Shown one piece after another: positions 47,601 through 61,332 of a stretch of DNA of 64,000 nt. Numbering within the stretch: position 1 is the stretch's first letter; each line of letters opens with the position of its first letter. The DNA is from Sodiomyces alkalinus F11. Its lineage: Eukaryota > Ascomycota > Sordariomycetes > Glomerellales > Plectosphaerellaceae. The translations under genes and the position numbers were made by a program. The stretch lies in assembly GCF_003711515.1 (NCBI RefSeq), contig NW_021167079.1, positions 2,035,471-2,099,470 on the forward strand, given 5' to 3'. Below the pieces are notes generated by a model. The model ran no database searches and had not been told where the DNA came from. It saw only the letters and a program-made list of their open reading frames with translations.

Positions 47601-47639
47601 ATCCTTTTTGAATTGACTAGCTAGAAAGGAGCGGCAGTC
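41695..47639. other. Large gene-poor interval (divergent regulator / Cia2 flank)
   Basis: 5.9 kb with ordinary composition but no recognised gene. The 2 kb next to the regulator probably hold its promoter and 5' leader. Features seen: GA-rich block and three tandem GTTGCAGA units at about 42788-42834; a perfect 16-bp palindrome TACGAAGTACTTCGTA near 43227; clustered GGTACCTTAGGTACCT elements at 43250-43300; TACGGAGTA at 43325 and 46270; and T-rich tracts near 46100. Frames up to 196 codons (46417-47007) lack any recognisable motif and have an ATG-less start. An unannotated non-coding RNA or orphan gene cannot be excluded. Confidence 0.5.
43227..43242. repeat. Perfect 16-bp palindrome TACGAAGTACTTCGTA
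   Basis: The sequence equals its own reverse complement. Shorter forms (GTACTTCGTAC, TACGAAGTAC) recur at about 43340, 44818 and 46787, all in the same gene-poor interval. Confidence 0.85.
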
Positions 47640-48373
47640 ATGGACGGAGGAGTCGAGAACGCAAACCCAACCATTCTCAGCCACGCCGAGCTCCCTACGA
47701 GACAAAATAAGAAGAGAAGCACAGGGAAGACCGGCATAGAACATCAATACGACCACATTATACTGGCTAGGCCCGATTATCTATCTCCACTCTACGGCAC
47801 TGACGATGTTGCCTGGTTCGATGGTCCTCTGGATGACACAGATGGGCTCACGCAAGAACCCATCGATGAGCAGGAAATCTATGGTAAGCTTCGACCACTT
47901 GTTGGGGGACTTTCTGTTATAGAACCGTAACGCAGAAGAATGGAGTCTAGCCGAAACCCACTCCTTGGGCGGACCGGTTGGCTTACATCTTGATAGATCT
48001 GATATCGACCATCTCGGATCCAGAACATCCGCTCTCCCTGGGCCAACTAGCAGTTGTTAACCTGCCGGACATCTACATCACGCGTCCCCCTTCTACTCCA
48101 TTAGAGCCGAATACTCTGGTGACAGTCCGGGTCGAGGTCACGCCAACCATCACGCACTGCTCTCTTGCAACCGTCATCGGCCTGGGCATCCGGGTCCGCC
48201 TAGAGCAAGCTTTGCCACCCAACTACCGCGTCGATGTCCGGATCAAGGAGAAAACCCACTCCCAAGACGATCAGGTCAACAAACAGCTCGCGGACAAAGA
48301 GCGCGTCGCCGCGGCTATGGAGAATGAAACCTTGAGGGGAGTCCTGGACAAAATGCTCGAAACTTGCGTCTGA
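47640..48373 (+). CDS. CIA2: Cia2/MIP18 (FAM96) cytosolic Fe-S targeting factor, two exons, 206 aa
   Basis: Subunit of the CIA targeting complex (with Cia1 and Mms19) that hands Fe-S clusters to cytosolic and nuclear apoproteins. Exon 1 is 47640-47883 and exon 2 is 47997-48373. The 113-bp intron starts GTAAGC, and splicing recreates EIYDLISTISDPEHPLSLGQLAVV, the core MIP18 motif. ENANPTIL near the N terminus is the conserved start of the family. TPTITHCSLATVIGLGIRV contains the invariant reactive cysteine (C136). NKQLADKERVAAAMEN near the end matches the family C terminus. The N-terminal 70 residues are longer and more charged than in yeast, as usual for filamentous fungi. Converges on Snu114. 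Confidence 0.95.
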
Positions 48374-49728
48374 TTGTCTTCCTGTCACTCGTTTCCTCAC
48401 CATGTAGAGGATCATGGTCCAGATGCCACTCTGCCCCAACCGATGGCAAGCCCTGGATCGTAACAGTCAAGCTTATCGGCGACGATTCAATTCTGCAGCT
48501 ATACAATGAGAATGGGAATATCATAAAGAAAAACTCTCATTTGCTCGGCAGATCAGCTCCTCGGGCGCTGCTCAATGTAGAAATTTTGGCTAGCTAAATG
48601 CCATGGTCTGCTAGGCACCTACGTTTGATCGTTCACGAAGAGCTCCGGACTGACGAGTTACCATGAGCATACGAGATAATAGTTCACTTCAACATTGTCT
48701 CGGCGGGCTTCTCGCTATTATTTATTTTTTTCCATACCCAGCCAACCTTGTTGCTCTATGGAATGTCATGCCTCCGGAAATATGGCTCCGACATAGGCCG
48801 GCTGGACATGTTCCTGGACATGTATCAGAAAGAACAAAAGGTCCCGCCAGATGTGCATGCCATTGCAAAGCGGCCTGTCACCTACGCCACCGAACCACGA
48901 TCGAACCCGGCCTACATCCTATTTCCCCTCCTCCGCCGAAGGAGTCCTAGCGCGTGCGCCGCTATTTTGGGGTAAAGTAAAACGGAGGTTAACTGAGGCA
49001 GCCATTCCCAAGGATATGTCGAAGCCTGAACAAAGGGTGGGAGCATTGGGGAAGATTTATGATCGTTACCAATACAACCAAATCCCGTACACCATGATGA
49101 ATCGAAAACCAAGTTTGATTTCACTGATCTGGCTACCATGCTCTTGATCCCAATGCACCACAGCAGTGGATGCAGAACGTAAGACACTGTAAGGGGAGAA
49201 TGGTGCTTAGGGGCTGTGTAAAGCGAGCATGGACTGTGCTACACTCGACCTGCTTCATAACGCCTGATAAGCAATAATTTCTTGGGCAGATATTCACGCC
49301 ACAGAGATCTTGGGCCTTGAAATTACTATAATATATATTCCGATCGCCTTTACTTGCTAATTGCATCCTAAACCCCCGTACCTACGCCCAAAGGATGTTG
49401 TCCATGTGAACAGATTGGTCGTCCACTTTCCCAGTTCTCTCCTAGTATGTGAATAATAAAAGTCAAGAGTGTTCTGTCCAGCAACAATGGGTTGATGAGC
49501 CGCCCTGGCACACATCGTGTACTAGAAGTGAGTTTCAGACTGGGTGGGCATACCCTCATCCGCACACCTGACGATTGCTGACACCTGATCAGGCCATCCC
49601 AAATCGAGCTGGAGTACATGTTACGATTTCTTCATCTGCTTCAACTGCCGGTCGTCGAAGACCGACGCACTCCCAAAAAGCAACCCCCCACCCCCCAAAA
49701 CATTCCTTCCTACCTCAGACGCCTGAAA
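48374..49728. other. Interval between Cia2 and Snu114 3' ends, with possible broken gene
   Basis: 1.36 kb separate the two stop codons. Between about 48742 and 49147 two overlapping plus-strand frames look protein-like: GMSCLRKYGSDIGRLDMFLD in one and PKDMSKPEQRVGALGKIYDR in the next. The switch needs a frame change near 48915-48950. I cannot name a family. It may be a pseudogene remnant or an orphan gene with an unrecognised intron. The rest holds nothing recognised. Confidence 0.35.
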
Positions 49729-52700
49729 CTAGTCACCGAGAGTTCCATTTTCCTTGAGAGTCTGGTAAAATTCCGGCTCCAAAAATGTCGCAATGCTGAC
49801 GTCCTCGCTGAGTCCCTTTCTCCTCCGGGTCTTGAGCACAAAGTCACGCGCTGTGGCTTGGGCATTGGCAGGCTGAAGAGGGCGGAGCACGACGTTCTTG
49901 TCGAGAGGGTCGCCGGGAACAATGCTCCAGCTGTCGAATACGAGGCTCACCATGGCGGACCCCTGCGTTTGGATCCGGAGGGCCGTCTCGAAACCGAACG
50001 AATCAATGACGGGAAGCAGGCCGTTGACTCGGTAGAGCGGCGTGCCGGGGATTGGGCCGTCGGACAACACGTGTCCACGGCGACGAGCTAGCGCTGTGTA
50101 TACTTCGGTAGCCGAATCCTCAGGGCCGGTGACCGAGATGGCATACTGTGGTTCCATCAGGCGAGGGGATGCCATTAAGAACGAGGAGTAACATGCGCGT
50201 CGTGAGGTGGGGATGATCTGACCACCGCCACGGAAGATAGCTTCGGATGCTAGGGTCATATCTGTGACCCTGAACTTTGTATTTCGGATGGCTACACGGA
50301 ACAAGTTAGTACAAGTCCCCAATGACGCACGATGAACGAAGGAGGGGGGGGGTTAGTACGAGGCCGAGTCTGCTGACTTGGACGAAACTAGATCTTCCCA
50401 TGGGCTCGGGTGCTGGGAAAGGGGGGCAAAGGCATGAAATGTTAGAGTGGGTTTTAGGCAACTTACGTTCTTCACAAAGAGGTCCTTCCCTAGTCGCCCA
50501 GCTAAATCCCTGACGGATTGTCTCCTTGACGGTTGTCAAAAGCTTTTTGTCAACCTGCTAAGATGTGAGCGAGATGTATACAGCATGAGGGAGACGAGGT
50601 CAAGGACAAGGAGAAGAAAAGAGGGGGGTGGGGGTGTGATGAGAGAGGAGCGCACCTCAGACGGTAAAGTATCGTCCTGCAATATGTTTGGACCCATCTC
50701 ATCAGGGCCGAATGCCCATATGCTCCTGGCTGCCAGTTTGTCCCACCCATAGTTCTCTTCGAAATAATTGGCCGTCTTACGGATGGGATCACGAATCCGG
50801 ACCTTCCCTGACTCGATGTCTTCCGAGATGCCCTTGTCGAGCTGCTCGGCAACCATTGTGATTCGGTTCTTCTTGTTTGGCGTGATGGCGTAGCACTTGG
50901 TTGCCGACTGCTCAACCACGGTCTCGCAGAATCTGGTGACCGGGTCAGAGACCCTGATCTCCATGTCGGCGTATAACCGTCTCAGGTCGTGGAGGACACA
51001 GTCCATGTACAGCTCCCCCGTTCCCAGGATGACATGTTCTCCCGATTCTTCCACCTTGGTGACGATGAGAGGGTAGCTCTTCTGGATTTTGCGCAAGCCG
51101 TCGAGCATCTTGGGCAGCTCGGAGGGATTGACAGGCTCCACAGCCACCTTCAGGACCGATTCCGTAAAATGCGTGATGGGCTTGAAGATGTATGCGTCCT
51201 CGTCATCGTCCAACTTGGGAGGCACGATTGTCGCCGTCTTGACGATGGAGTTGTCTACTCCGCCGAGAAGGACCCAATTGCCGGCCGGCACTCCATCGGT
51301 CGGAATATTGTACCGCGTCTCGGCAATATAGACGTCTTGGATGGTTGCCATGACCATGTCTTCTTCGTCGTCCAGCGAATAACCCTCACCGAGCACGCGG
51401 ACCTGCATGCCGGGGCGTGCTGTGCCGCTGAGAACCCGACCGAACGAGTTGAAACTCTTGGCATCGGTCGTGTTGAAAAGCTTGGTAACGTGGACCACCA
51501 GGGGCCCGTCTTGGTTGCAGGACTTCATGCTCTCAGCCACCTTGGTGTCGAGTGGCCCCGTGTAGTACTTTTGAATCCACTTCTCCGCTCCTTCGCTGGG
51601 CGACGGAATGTGTTGGATAACCATGTCGACGAAGCCTGTCGAGGAACCGAAAAACTGCTCGCACACGAGTTTCAACAGGACGTGGGCGTCCGCCTTGTAC
51701 TGCGATGGCTTCAGTGAGATGCCCAGAGTGGCCAGGACCTTTTTCAGGTCCTCGGGGCTGTCGCTGATCGAATGCGTGAAGATCTTGTAAATCGGCTCAA
51801 GAACGAAGTTGACGAAGGATCGATTTGCGCCTTCATCCACCGGCTTCCTACTGAAGGTTCGCTTTCGGGGATTGAAGTAGACATCGCCCCATAGCCTCTT
51901 TGCGAAGTCGTCGGCATTAATGTTTCCATACGTGTTGGCGTACATCTTGGCGAAGGACTGCAGAGTGAAGCACCACCCCATGCTGGTACAGGCGAAGAGG
52001 ACGTTGCCTTTCTCGGGACTTAGACGTCTGGCTTCGCCCTTGCCAGGGATGGTATTCTCGATGACCGTGTTGACTTCTTCAACCACATGCTTGAGCTTGA
52101 AGTACGCATCCTTGGGCGGCAGCTTCAGCTCGAGAATCAGACGGTCCATCTTATTGATGATCAGAGTCATGGGAATGTCTTCAAGCACGGCGTGCTTGAT
52201 GATCTGCTCCGTGTTGACCTGGACCCCTTCCACCACATCGACGACCAAGCAGATGCCGTCAACTAGTCTGAGACTGGCGGCCACCTCATCCACAAAATTG
52301 ACATGGCCAGGAGTGTCGAGGATGTTCAGGAGATGCGATTTGCCCTTGGTGCTCTGCAAAACCAGGCTCATGGGCGCAGCCTTGGTGGATAGGCCTCGCT
52401 CGCGCTCGGTGATTTGGATATCCGTGTACCGTAGTTGTTCCTCTTTCTTTTTCCCTGTCCTCCGGTCTAACCTTTCCGAGATGTCATGGGTCTCGAGCAC
52501 GAGCATGTCCATGAATGCCGTCTTGCCATGGTGGAGGTGGCCGGCCAGGGCGACGTTGCGGGTTTGGTCGGGGAAGTTCATCAAATCCGTCAGAAAGCTG
52601 CGTTCGAAGAAGACGGGAGGCAGATCGGCTTCTTCGATGTTGAACTTCTTCTGTTCGATGGGGGCGATGATCGGCTGCGTGAGTAGCTGCTCGTCCTCCT

Positions 52701-53114
52701 CCCGAACCAACACTTCCACCTCTTCTCCGTATACTTGTTGCGCCGTGGGATAGTATTGTTTGTCCTCGTGGAGGATGATCGCATTTGAAGGCCCTTCATC
52801 TGGAGGAGAAAGAAAAAAAAATCGAGTCAGGTCAGAACTTCAAGGCTGCGAAACTTCTTCTCAACTTCATTCTTCAATGGTCGCACATACCGTCTACTTC
52901 CATGAGTTCCTGGCCCGTGGTCCCGGGCGCTTCGCTTGCCTCATCTCCGTATACGTAGTCCCCCGCATCGATCCCCCTCTCCGAGGCCTCCTCAGAGCCA
53001 GCCTCTTCCCCGATGAAGTTACCGAACCTGGAGAGCAGCACATGTTAGAGATTGAAAGATCCTCAGACCCAGAGACTGGACACAGTTCGCATACTCATCA
53101 TATAGGTCATCCAT
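49729..53114 (-). CDS. SNU114: Snu114/EFTUD2, U5 snRNP GTPase, five exons, 983 aa
   Basis: EF-2-like GTPase of the U5 snRNP that controls Brr2-driven U4/U6 unwinding and spliceosome disassembly. Exons: 53114-53095, 53027-52891, 52799-50656, 50554-50467, 50291-49729. The tiny first exon (MDDLYDE-FGNFIG) is the conserved N terminus, followed by the usual acidic region ([23 protein letters not shown]). G-motifs: G1 AGHLHHGKT (about 138-146), switch [10 protein letters not shown], and NKMDRL. Domain II has [20 protein letters not shown], domain [23 protein letters not shown], and the C terminus [27 protein letters not shown]. Length is close to human EFTUD2 (972). Intron 4 (175 bp) precedes the last exon. 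Divergent from the thiolase gene. Confidence 0.97.
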
Positions 53115-53741
53115 CTTGACTTGGGAGGACTGCGACTGAGAATCCTCGACTATAACGCGTTGCGCGGATGACCTGCTGCGTTTGTCGTCGCGAATTGGCC
53201 TGATGAGCCTATGACGCCGACACCGTTGCGTACAAGATTATTTTGTATGGGACGCAAGGCTGTCGCAGTTCCAAGACCCTTGTTACTTTGTGGGTCCAAG
53301 GCTGATCAGTAACTATGCGCTGATTGGTGAGCTTGGTGAGCCTTTCCACTTATTGAGAAGTTCGAGTAACTCTCGTAAGGTACGTCGTAAGGTACTTCGT
53401 AAGCACGGCCCCACCTAGGAATTTTTGTGGCCGGAAAGACATACAAACATAGCTCGCCACACTAACGCCACGCCGGTGGCTCACCGTGTGGGGCGGTTCA
53501 GGGGCATTGTCCAGGGTAACTTCTCCGTACTCGACCCCACGTTGCTTCCCCCTCCGAGGGGCGGACTGACTGCTCAAGGAAGGAACTTGGACCACTCAAA
53601 CCGCTTAAACAAGAGCTCAACAAAACTGGCGGTGTCGGAGACCTAGACAACAGACATTTTCAACCGACAGAGACGCTTCTTCTCAGCTCTGAATTCCTTC
53701 CACGACTTCTTTTCCAACTTCCTCACATAGCCACCGTCAAC
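53115..53741. promoter_or_regulatory. Divergent promoter, Snu114 / acetoacetyl-CoA thiolase
   Basis: 627 bp between start codons. It contains two and a half tandem 12-bp units CGTAAGGTACNT (53374-53403) roughly midway and a CTCCGTACT motif at about 53523. The 100 bases before the thiolase start are CT-rich with a CAAC..CAACATGG start context. Confidence 0.55.
53374..53403. repeat. Tandem CGTAAGGTACNT, 2.5 units
   Basis: Units CGTAAGGTACGT and CGTAAGGTACTT are followed by CGTAAG. They are centrally placed in the shared promoter of Snu114 and thiolase. Confidence 0.8.
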
Positions 53742-55233
<1,492 letters not shown>

Positions 55234-56258
55234 TTGGACTCCATCATCAGCACCATTGCTTGGAGTAAAACATTTGACATGGGATGGAACATGACCGACC
55301 CCGCCACGTCATTTATTCAGCTCGTGGTATTCCGGCATTCTCGTCCAATGCCTGGGCCGGACGGGGGTATCGGGTATAAATGATTCAACGATGATATGGC
55401 GCATGACGATGACTGCCCCAAAAAAACGATGTCCTAATCCAGAGATCACGCAACAGTAGACTGCTGCGGTCCCTTTTAATAGACAGAATTTTCCTTTTCA
55501 ATCGGTCAATTACACAAGCCGATCATGGTCAAAATCCCTGTGGCTGAGCGACCCTGCCGTAGGTGAGAAGCACATCACGAACAGTTACTCATTAAAACAT
55601 GGCATCCATAATTCATTGTACGAGAAGCTGCTTAGCAAAACCGTCTTAAATATTGTACACGGAGGCCTCTTAACCCCCCCGGTGTCTTGTCATGTCAGCG
55701 TCCATGACAACCGTGTCATCTGTGCTTGCGGCTCAGTGTTGAGCGATAAGACCCAGTTGTGAGGAGCGGTAAAACGCCATGAGAAGAAGACCGATTTGCC
55801 TCCTTTCGGGGCCAGAAGAGGAAGAAGAAAAAACAAACATGCTTGAGATAGACACAAGAGAAAATCCCCAGCAGAGGGGAAGAACAACACGCAAAGCATC
55901 AAGCAAAGCAACCCTTGCAATGGTACCAGACCTAGCCAAGCACACAGCCCTAGGTGTGCACGCCGTTGCCCACTGTATAACCCTGTATATCATGACTTTT
56001 GCCAGCTTCCTCTGTACCGAGTGCCAGAAGACAGAACAGGTATATAGGAGCCTCAGACAATGCCATGGTATTATCATCCCTCCTTTTTTGCACCTTTGGA
56101 CTTCCGTCACGTCAAATTGCCCTCCGTTCCTCTATGACCAAGTTGAATAGGCTGTGCTCGACAGTTGTTTCTGGTCGTCTCGAAATACCCATCCGACAAT
56201 TTCAGCCTGTGGGCAACAGAATCGTGAGATTGGTGGCTCTCATGATCTTTGAAGCCGT
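55234..56258. other. Convergent intergenic region, thiolase / Sin3
   Basis: 1.0 kb between the two stop codons, presumably two 3' UTRs and spacer. Frames of up to 125 codons overlap on both strands without recognisable motifs. No structural RNA recognised. Confidence 0.5.
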
Positions 56259-59200
56259 CTATTTCGTGGTATCCATGGCGTCATCATCGGGAGCCGGAGG
56301 CGGAACACCATCCTCGATCCACCGAACCCACTGATCGTTAATCTTCTCGACGTCGGCGCGGTTCATATCCTTCATCCATTTGCTGTTGAGGACGTACTTC
56401 TCCCGCATCCATTGCTTGCGCCTGTTTTGGTGCGCTTTAATGACTAGGGCACGCCGAGCGCGAGCCTCGTCGTCCTTCGCTGACTGATCGTAGATGAAGC
56501 ACTCGGAAGTGCCTTCTTTATACACCATCTTGAGCGAGTTCAGACATATCTTGTGCGCCAGGCCTTCGACGTAAGCCAGCGGTTTTGGAATATGGCTCTC
56601 GTCCAGCTTGTCTTCGCCGACAGGAAGGTTCCGTGCCAGTACGGTCTTTTGAAGCCGCGACCGGGGGACGCCTTCGGTGGGCTCGACCGACATGTACGAG
56701 GAGATATAGTATTGCCACCGCTCCTTCTGCTTTAGATCATCCATGTAGAAGGTGGTCTCATCCCGCTGCAGCCAGCGAACATGCGCCTCGGACGAACTGG
56801 GGTACTATAGGGTTCAATGCACGTTAGTGAATCCATGGCGGCAGCAACGACAGCAAACTTGAGGTGGGCATTAGGCTTACCCAGCTGATAACGAACATCT
56901 CACCATCCTTCACACACTTCTCGGCAAACTTCCTAGCTGCAAGCTCCGTGTGCCAATTCGTCTCGTTCTCCCGATTGTTCAAGTAGTGCTGGATGAGATC
57001 CGACGTTTTCTCCTTGGAGTCGGTCGAGCTGCACGTCAACGCCAGTCGGCACAGTATCCTAAGCAGGTCCTGAATGGTGTAGAGCTTCCAGCCGTTACGC
57101 AGGTAGTAGTGGCGGAGGACGTCCTGATAGCGAACCTCGTCGATGTCGCCACCGATATATTCCTCGATCAACTCCACGGTCTTCGGCCAGAAAGTAGACG
57201 GATCGTCATCGGGCGCGAAGTAGTTCATTGGGTTCTCCGTCAAGCCAATGTCTCGGGCTGCCCGGGGCCGGCTAAGACGAGCGATCTCAGCGGAAACATC
57301 TTCGGTACTATCCTTGACGTCTTTGAGTCTCCTATACAGTGTCTGCAAGACACTGAAGAAGACGTAGATGGTTTGATTGCAGAAGAAGTTGAACCACGGC
57401 CGAGCGAAAGAGCCGTCCGCTCTCAGGTCACCATCGGCTGCGAGGACCGAATCGTCACCCGTAGTGACGACGGGTTGGGGCACGGTAGAGAGCCAGCGCT
57501 CGTTTGAAACGACGGGGCCACGGTTCTCGTTCGGGGCATCGGGCATCTCCTCCTCGTTAGCCGAGCCGACATCTGGTGTCGTCTCCTTGCTGCCGGAGGC
57601 GGCACTGTCTTCCTTCTGGCTGCGAGGCTTGGAGCCGTTCCGGCCCGGGTCAAGAACGCCGCGGAGAAGATCGGCCTTCTTACCGTTACGGCGACTCCGA
57701 CCATGAGTAAGCTCAGTAGGCACCGCCTCCTCCGTGTCATCTTCCTCCGAGTCCTGGACTTTGGGAAGCTGGCCGTCATACTCGTCCTCGGGAATGTCGA
57801 AGTACGCAGGAAGGAAAGTCTCGAAGAAATCGGCTATACGTTCCTTCTCGGGAATGCTGTGCTGGCCGCTGTTGACTGCGTACAGCATCGTGAAGCGCAA
57901 AAGTTCAACGATAACTTTCTTATCATCGAAATGCCAGGCAAATTGATGACGGGGTGCCTTTCCAGTGAGGCTGCGCTGCCGCCTTTGCTCCTCGTGCTTC
58001 GTTTTGATTGCGTCGACCAGATGTTTCGCCGAAAGAGTCCGCTTGTCATTCTGCTTCACTTGGATTCCCATATGATCCAAACTTTTAAGGTGCATATGCT
58101 CGGTCTGGGTATGCCACACTTTCTCCCATTCACGCTGCCAGACATTAGCAAACACGCATCCGGAAAATAACATGCAGGTGTGGAAAACCAACCTGAGAGA
58201 AGCGCCATTCCTCGTCCTTCTGCTTCATTCTCGCCAGAACAACTGGCACGACGTTCAGGGGGTAGGCGAACAAGTCGTTCACTACCTCGAGACCCTTCTC
58301 GACACCGTAGATCTTCTTGCAGACTCGCTTCAGGATGGGGATGGAGGAGCCACGTAGCGCACTTGGCATCTCGAAAGTCTCCCGCTCAGCAGGAGTCATG
58401 ACACTGATCTGTTGGGCAACAGGCTCAAGGAGCTGGATGCACTTGATATTCGCCTCAATGTTGTAGTCGTAATCGTGCCTCTCCTCTTCAATGCGGTGCA
58501 GTCCTTCCTCGAAGACGTTCTTACGGTGCGCAACGAAACCGGAGTCTTCGGACGCCCAAGTCGGATGGGAGGCCCAATCGTCGTTGAGTACCGAATTGCA
58601 CAGCTCGTCACGCCCGCTGCAAGGCTTAAGGCGCTCCTGGGAGAACAGATCAGCAAGGCCTACCGGCGAAGCAGAAGATGCCATACTTACACGCTTAGGA
58701 AGAAGTCGGTAGCTAGGGCCGTAGCCGCGGCAGTTACTCAGAGAGACCTTGCCACTTGGCGGTGCCGGCCGATTGTTGACCACTTCAGTCTTGTGGTCCA
58801 CGCCCAGAAACATCCGCCAGAAGTGCAAGAGCTCCGGGTTTGCTGACAGAAAAACGGCGCCCTTTTGATATACGGTTTGGCGGTCGATGATGTTCTGGCT
58901 GAAGAGGTTGCATATCTTGAGGAATTCGTTGAACGAAGTCTTATTACCAAGGAACTTCTTGACGCGCTCGAAAAAAGCAATCTCCTCCTGGTGAGTAGTA
59001 GTCGCAGTCAAAAGGCCCATAGGCTCGGGTAGGACGGGGGTCAGTGAGGGCTCTATGGTCAGGCCATCGGTGGCAAGGGGCTTATGGGCGAGCTTGACTC
59101 GCTTATTGGTGGTGGCGGGTACTGGAGGCCCTGAAACGACTCGGTTATTCGCCGCAGCGGAAGATTCAGCGAGAGCGGGAGCAGGAGCAGGTGTGTGCTT

Positions 59201-61332
59201 GTCAGCCCGGGGCCGCTTCTTGCTGTTCTCCTTGCTGGCGCTCGCAGGCGGCGCGAAGCTGCCAAGAGGCGGCATCTTCTGACCCTCCCGGACAGCCGGC
59301 TGGGGAGTCAGGGTCATGGTTACGGGAGCAGGGACGTCGTCATTGGGTCGAACGGGTGTGCCTTTAGCTTGGCCGGCCGACTCGGGGAGGAATTGTTTGA
59401 AATCTTCCAACAGATCTGGGGCACTGTGAAAGAGCGTGGTAACTTGGGCGTAGACCTCCTGGATTGGTTTCTGTTCCCGCTGATATGTCTGCAATATTTC
59501 CAGGAATTGTTTGTAAATTTCAGGTTTGTCCTGAAATCGGTTCTACGGGTGGTTAGCCCTTTAGTACAAATACCCCAAAAAACAATGAAATTTTGAGCGG
59601 CAGCATTTGATGTAGGAAGGTTGAAGCAGTTAGAATGTGGGGAGGGAAAGGGAAAAGTAAAAGTGAAAAAAGCGACAACTGACCTTGATCTTGTTGACAT
59701 AGCTTATAGCGTGGTTGAACTCGACAGGACCCCGACGTTCCAGTCCTCCCTGCTGCGCATTGTTGCCGTTCATCCCAGGCCCAGCACCGGGAGTTGGCGT
59801 GTGTGTGCTACGAGGAGGTGGCGCGGCTGTAGCGGGCGCCCCAACAGGTGCCTGATTTGGCATGCGCGACGGATGTCCAGGACCATGACCGTCGAAAGGT
59901 GGACCAAGCCCCTGGGGGTGATTGTTGAAACCCCCGCCGTTCTGCACCGGCGTGCTGAAGGCGGCCTCGGGGCTTTCAATGCTGTGTTGGGGTGGCTGCT
60001 GCGGCCAGTTTCCGCCGCGCTGACCGAACAGAGGCTGTCCAGGTCCTGGATGGGCATGCGGGCCATCAGCATGATTCCCCCTGCCTGCAATGGACTGGAC
60101 TGTAGTCCCCATCGGCGTCGTAACTCGAATAGTGTTCGGGTCACTTCCTGTACCACACTCAATCCGATACCCTGGTGGCAAAAACGTGTTGAAGCCCTGT
60201 ATCAAGTTGGGGTGGCCGGCAAAGAGCTCTGATACTCGATTGATCACGCCTGGAGTGTCGATGCTGCAAGAAGTCAGCTGGGACGATTCTCACGCGCGTT
60301 GTGAGTGTCAAGACTTACGCTTGACTTTTAAAATCCTTCATGATGTCCAAAAACCTATTATAAACGTCCGCCTGGTCGTGAAACTGGACCTTAACTTGAT
60401 CAAGATACGTAAGTGCGTCCTAGAATTGCACAAGTCAGCTACTACTGAATGGGTACTCGCAAGTGGCTTGTGTGTCTTGATTGTCGCCAGTAGACTGCGA
60501 GTTCAATAGACACGGAGATTTCCGATGAATAGAAAACGTAATTGAACTCATAGCTTTCTCATCTCTGCTTGCGATCCGTTTGCGATGACATCCGGTCGAC
60601 AAGCATCGGGATAGCCACGAGGCTGAATCGAGTGGGGCCAGGGCTGGGATAAAGAAATGTTGCACTTACGTTCAGTATCGGTTGTTGTCCTTGGGCCAGC
60701 CCTCCAGGGCCTTGGCCTTGGTTATTCTGCATTTGAGTTGGAGGCTGGCCGCCTTGTGGCCCGCCGCCATTGCTGGCACCGCTGCCACCACTTCCGGTGG
60801 GGCCAGCGCCACCGGCAAAGTGGCTCTGTTGTAGTGCTTGGTGAGGCTCCCTCGGTTGGAGTAAGCCCCCAAAGCCAGGAGGGGGGCCGCCTGGCGGGAC
60901 GGTACTCGTGCTCGGGGGGTTCGTCGCGTGGGGGATGGGGGCGAACATCTGGTGTTGGGACGGGTTATTCGGCTCGCCGTGTGGGAGAGGACGGTTTGAG
61001 TTCGGTTGAAGGGGCCCGCCAAAGTTGTTGGCAGGCCCTGAGGGCGCTCCAAGAGTCATGGGCGGACCGGAGGAGCCGTGGTTCGCAAGCAGACCACCTG
61101 GACTGTGAATGGTGTGAATTGCCCCAGGCAGCCTCGACGCGACAGGCTGGTGAATAGGTATCGAGCCAGCGTTGCTGTGATGTGGAGGACCAGGCTGAAA
61201 CCCTTCCCGTTGCCGTCGTTCTTCTTGGTCTCGTTCTCTCCTGTCAAGGTCCTCGGCGGCTTGGACCAGGCGGCGACGGTTGTCAGCCTCGCGCTCGAAC
61301 ACGTCTGTGTCGTCCATGTTCTCTGCGTTCAT
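56259..61332 (-). CDS. SIN3: Sin3 transcriptional corepressor scaffold, seven exons, 1479 aa
   Basis: Scaffold of the Rpd3/HDAC complex; its paired amphipathic helix (PAH) domains bind repressors. Exons: 61332-60670, 60419-60319, 60263-59684, 59542-58691, 58636-58193, 58134-56881, 56804-56259. The N-terminal 220 residues are G/P/Q/N-rich. PAH1 is about 222-290 ([32 protein letters not shown]). PAH2 is about 435-505 ([29 protein letters not shown]). PAH3 is about 632-695 ([28 protein letters not shown]). The HDAC-interaction domain follows ([33 protein letters not shown], then [17 protein letters not shown]). The C-terminal Sin3 domain includes [21 protein letters not shown] and a helical tail with [12 protein letters not shown]. 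Intron 4 (54 bp) keeps frame without a stop, so retention would insert 18 residues in the HDAC-interaction domain. Intron 1 is 250 bp. Confidence 0.95.
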
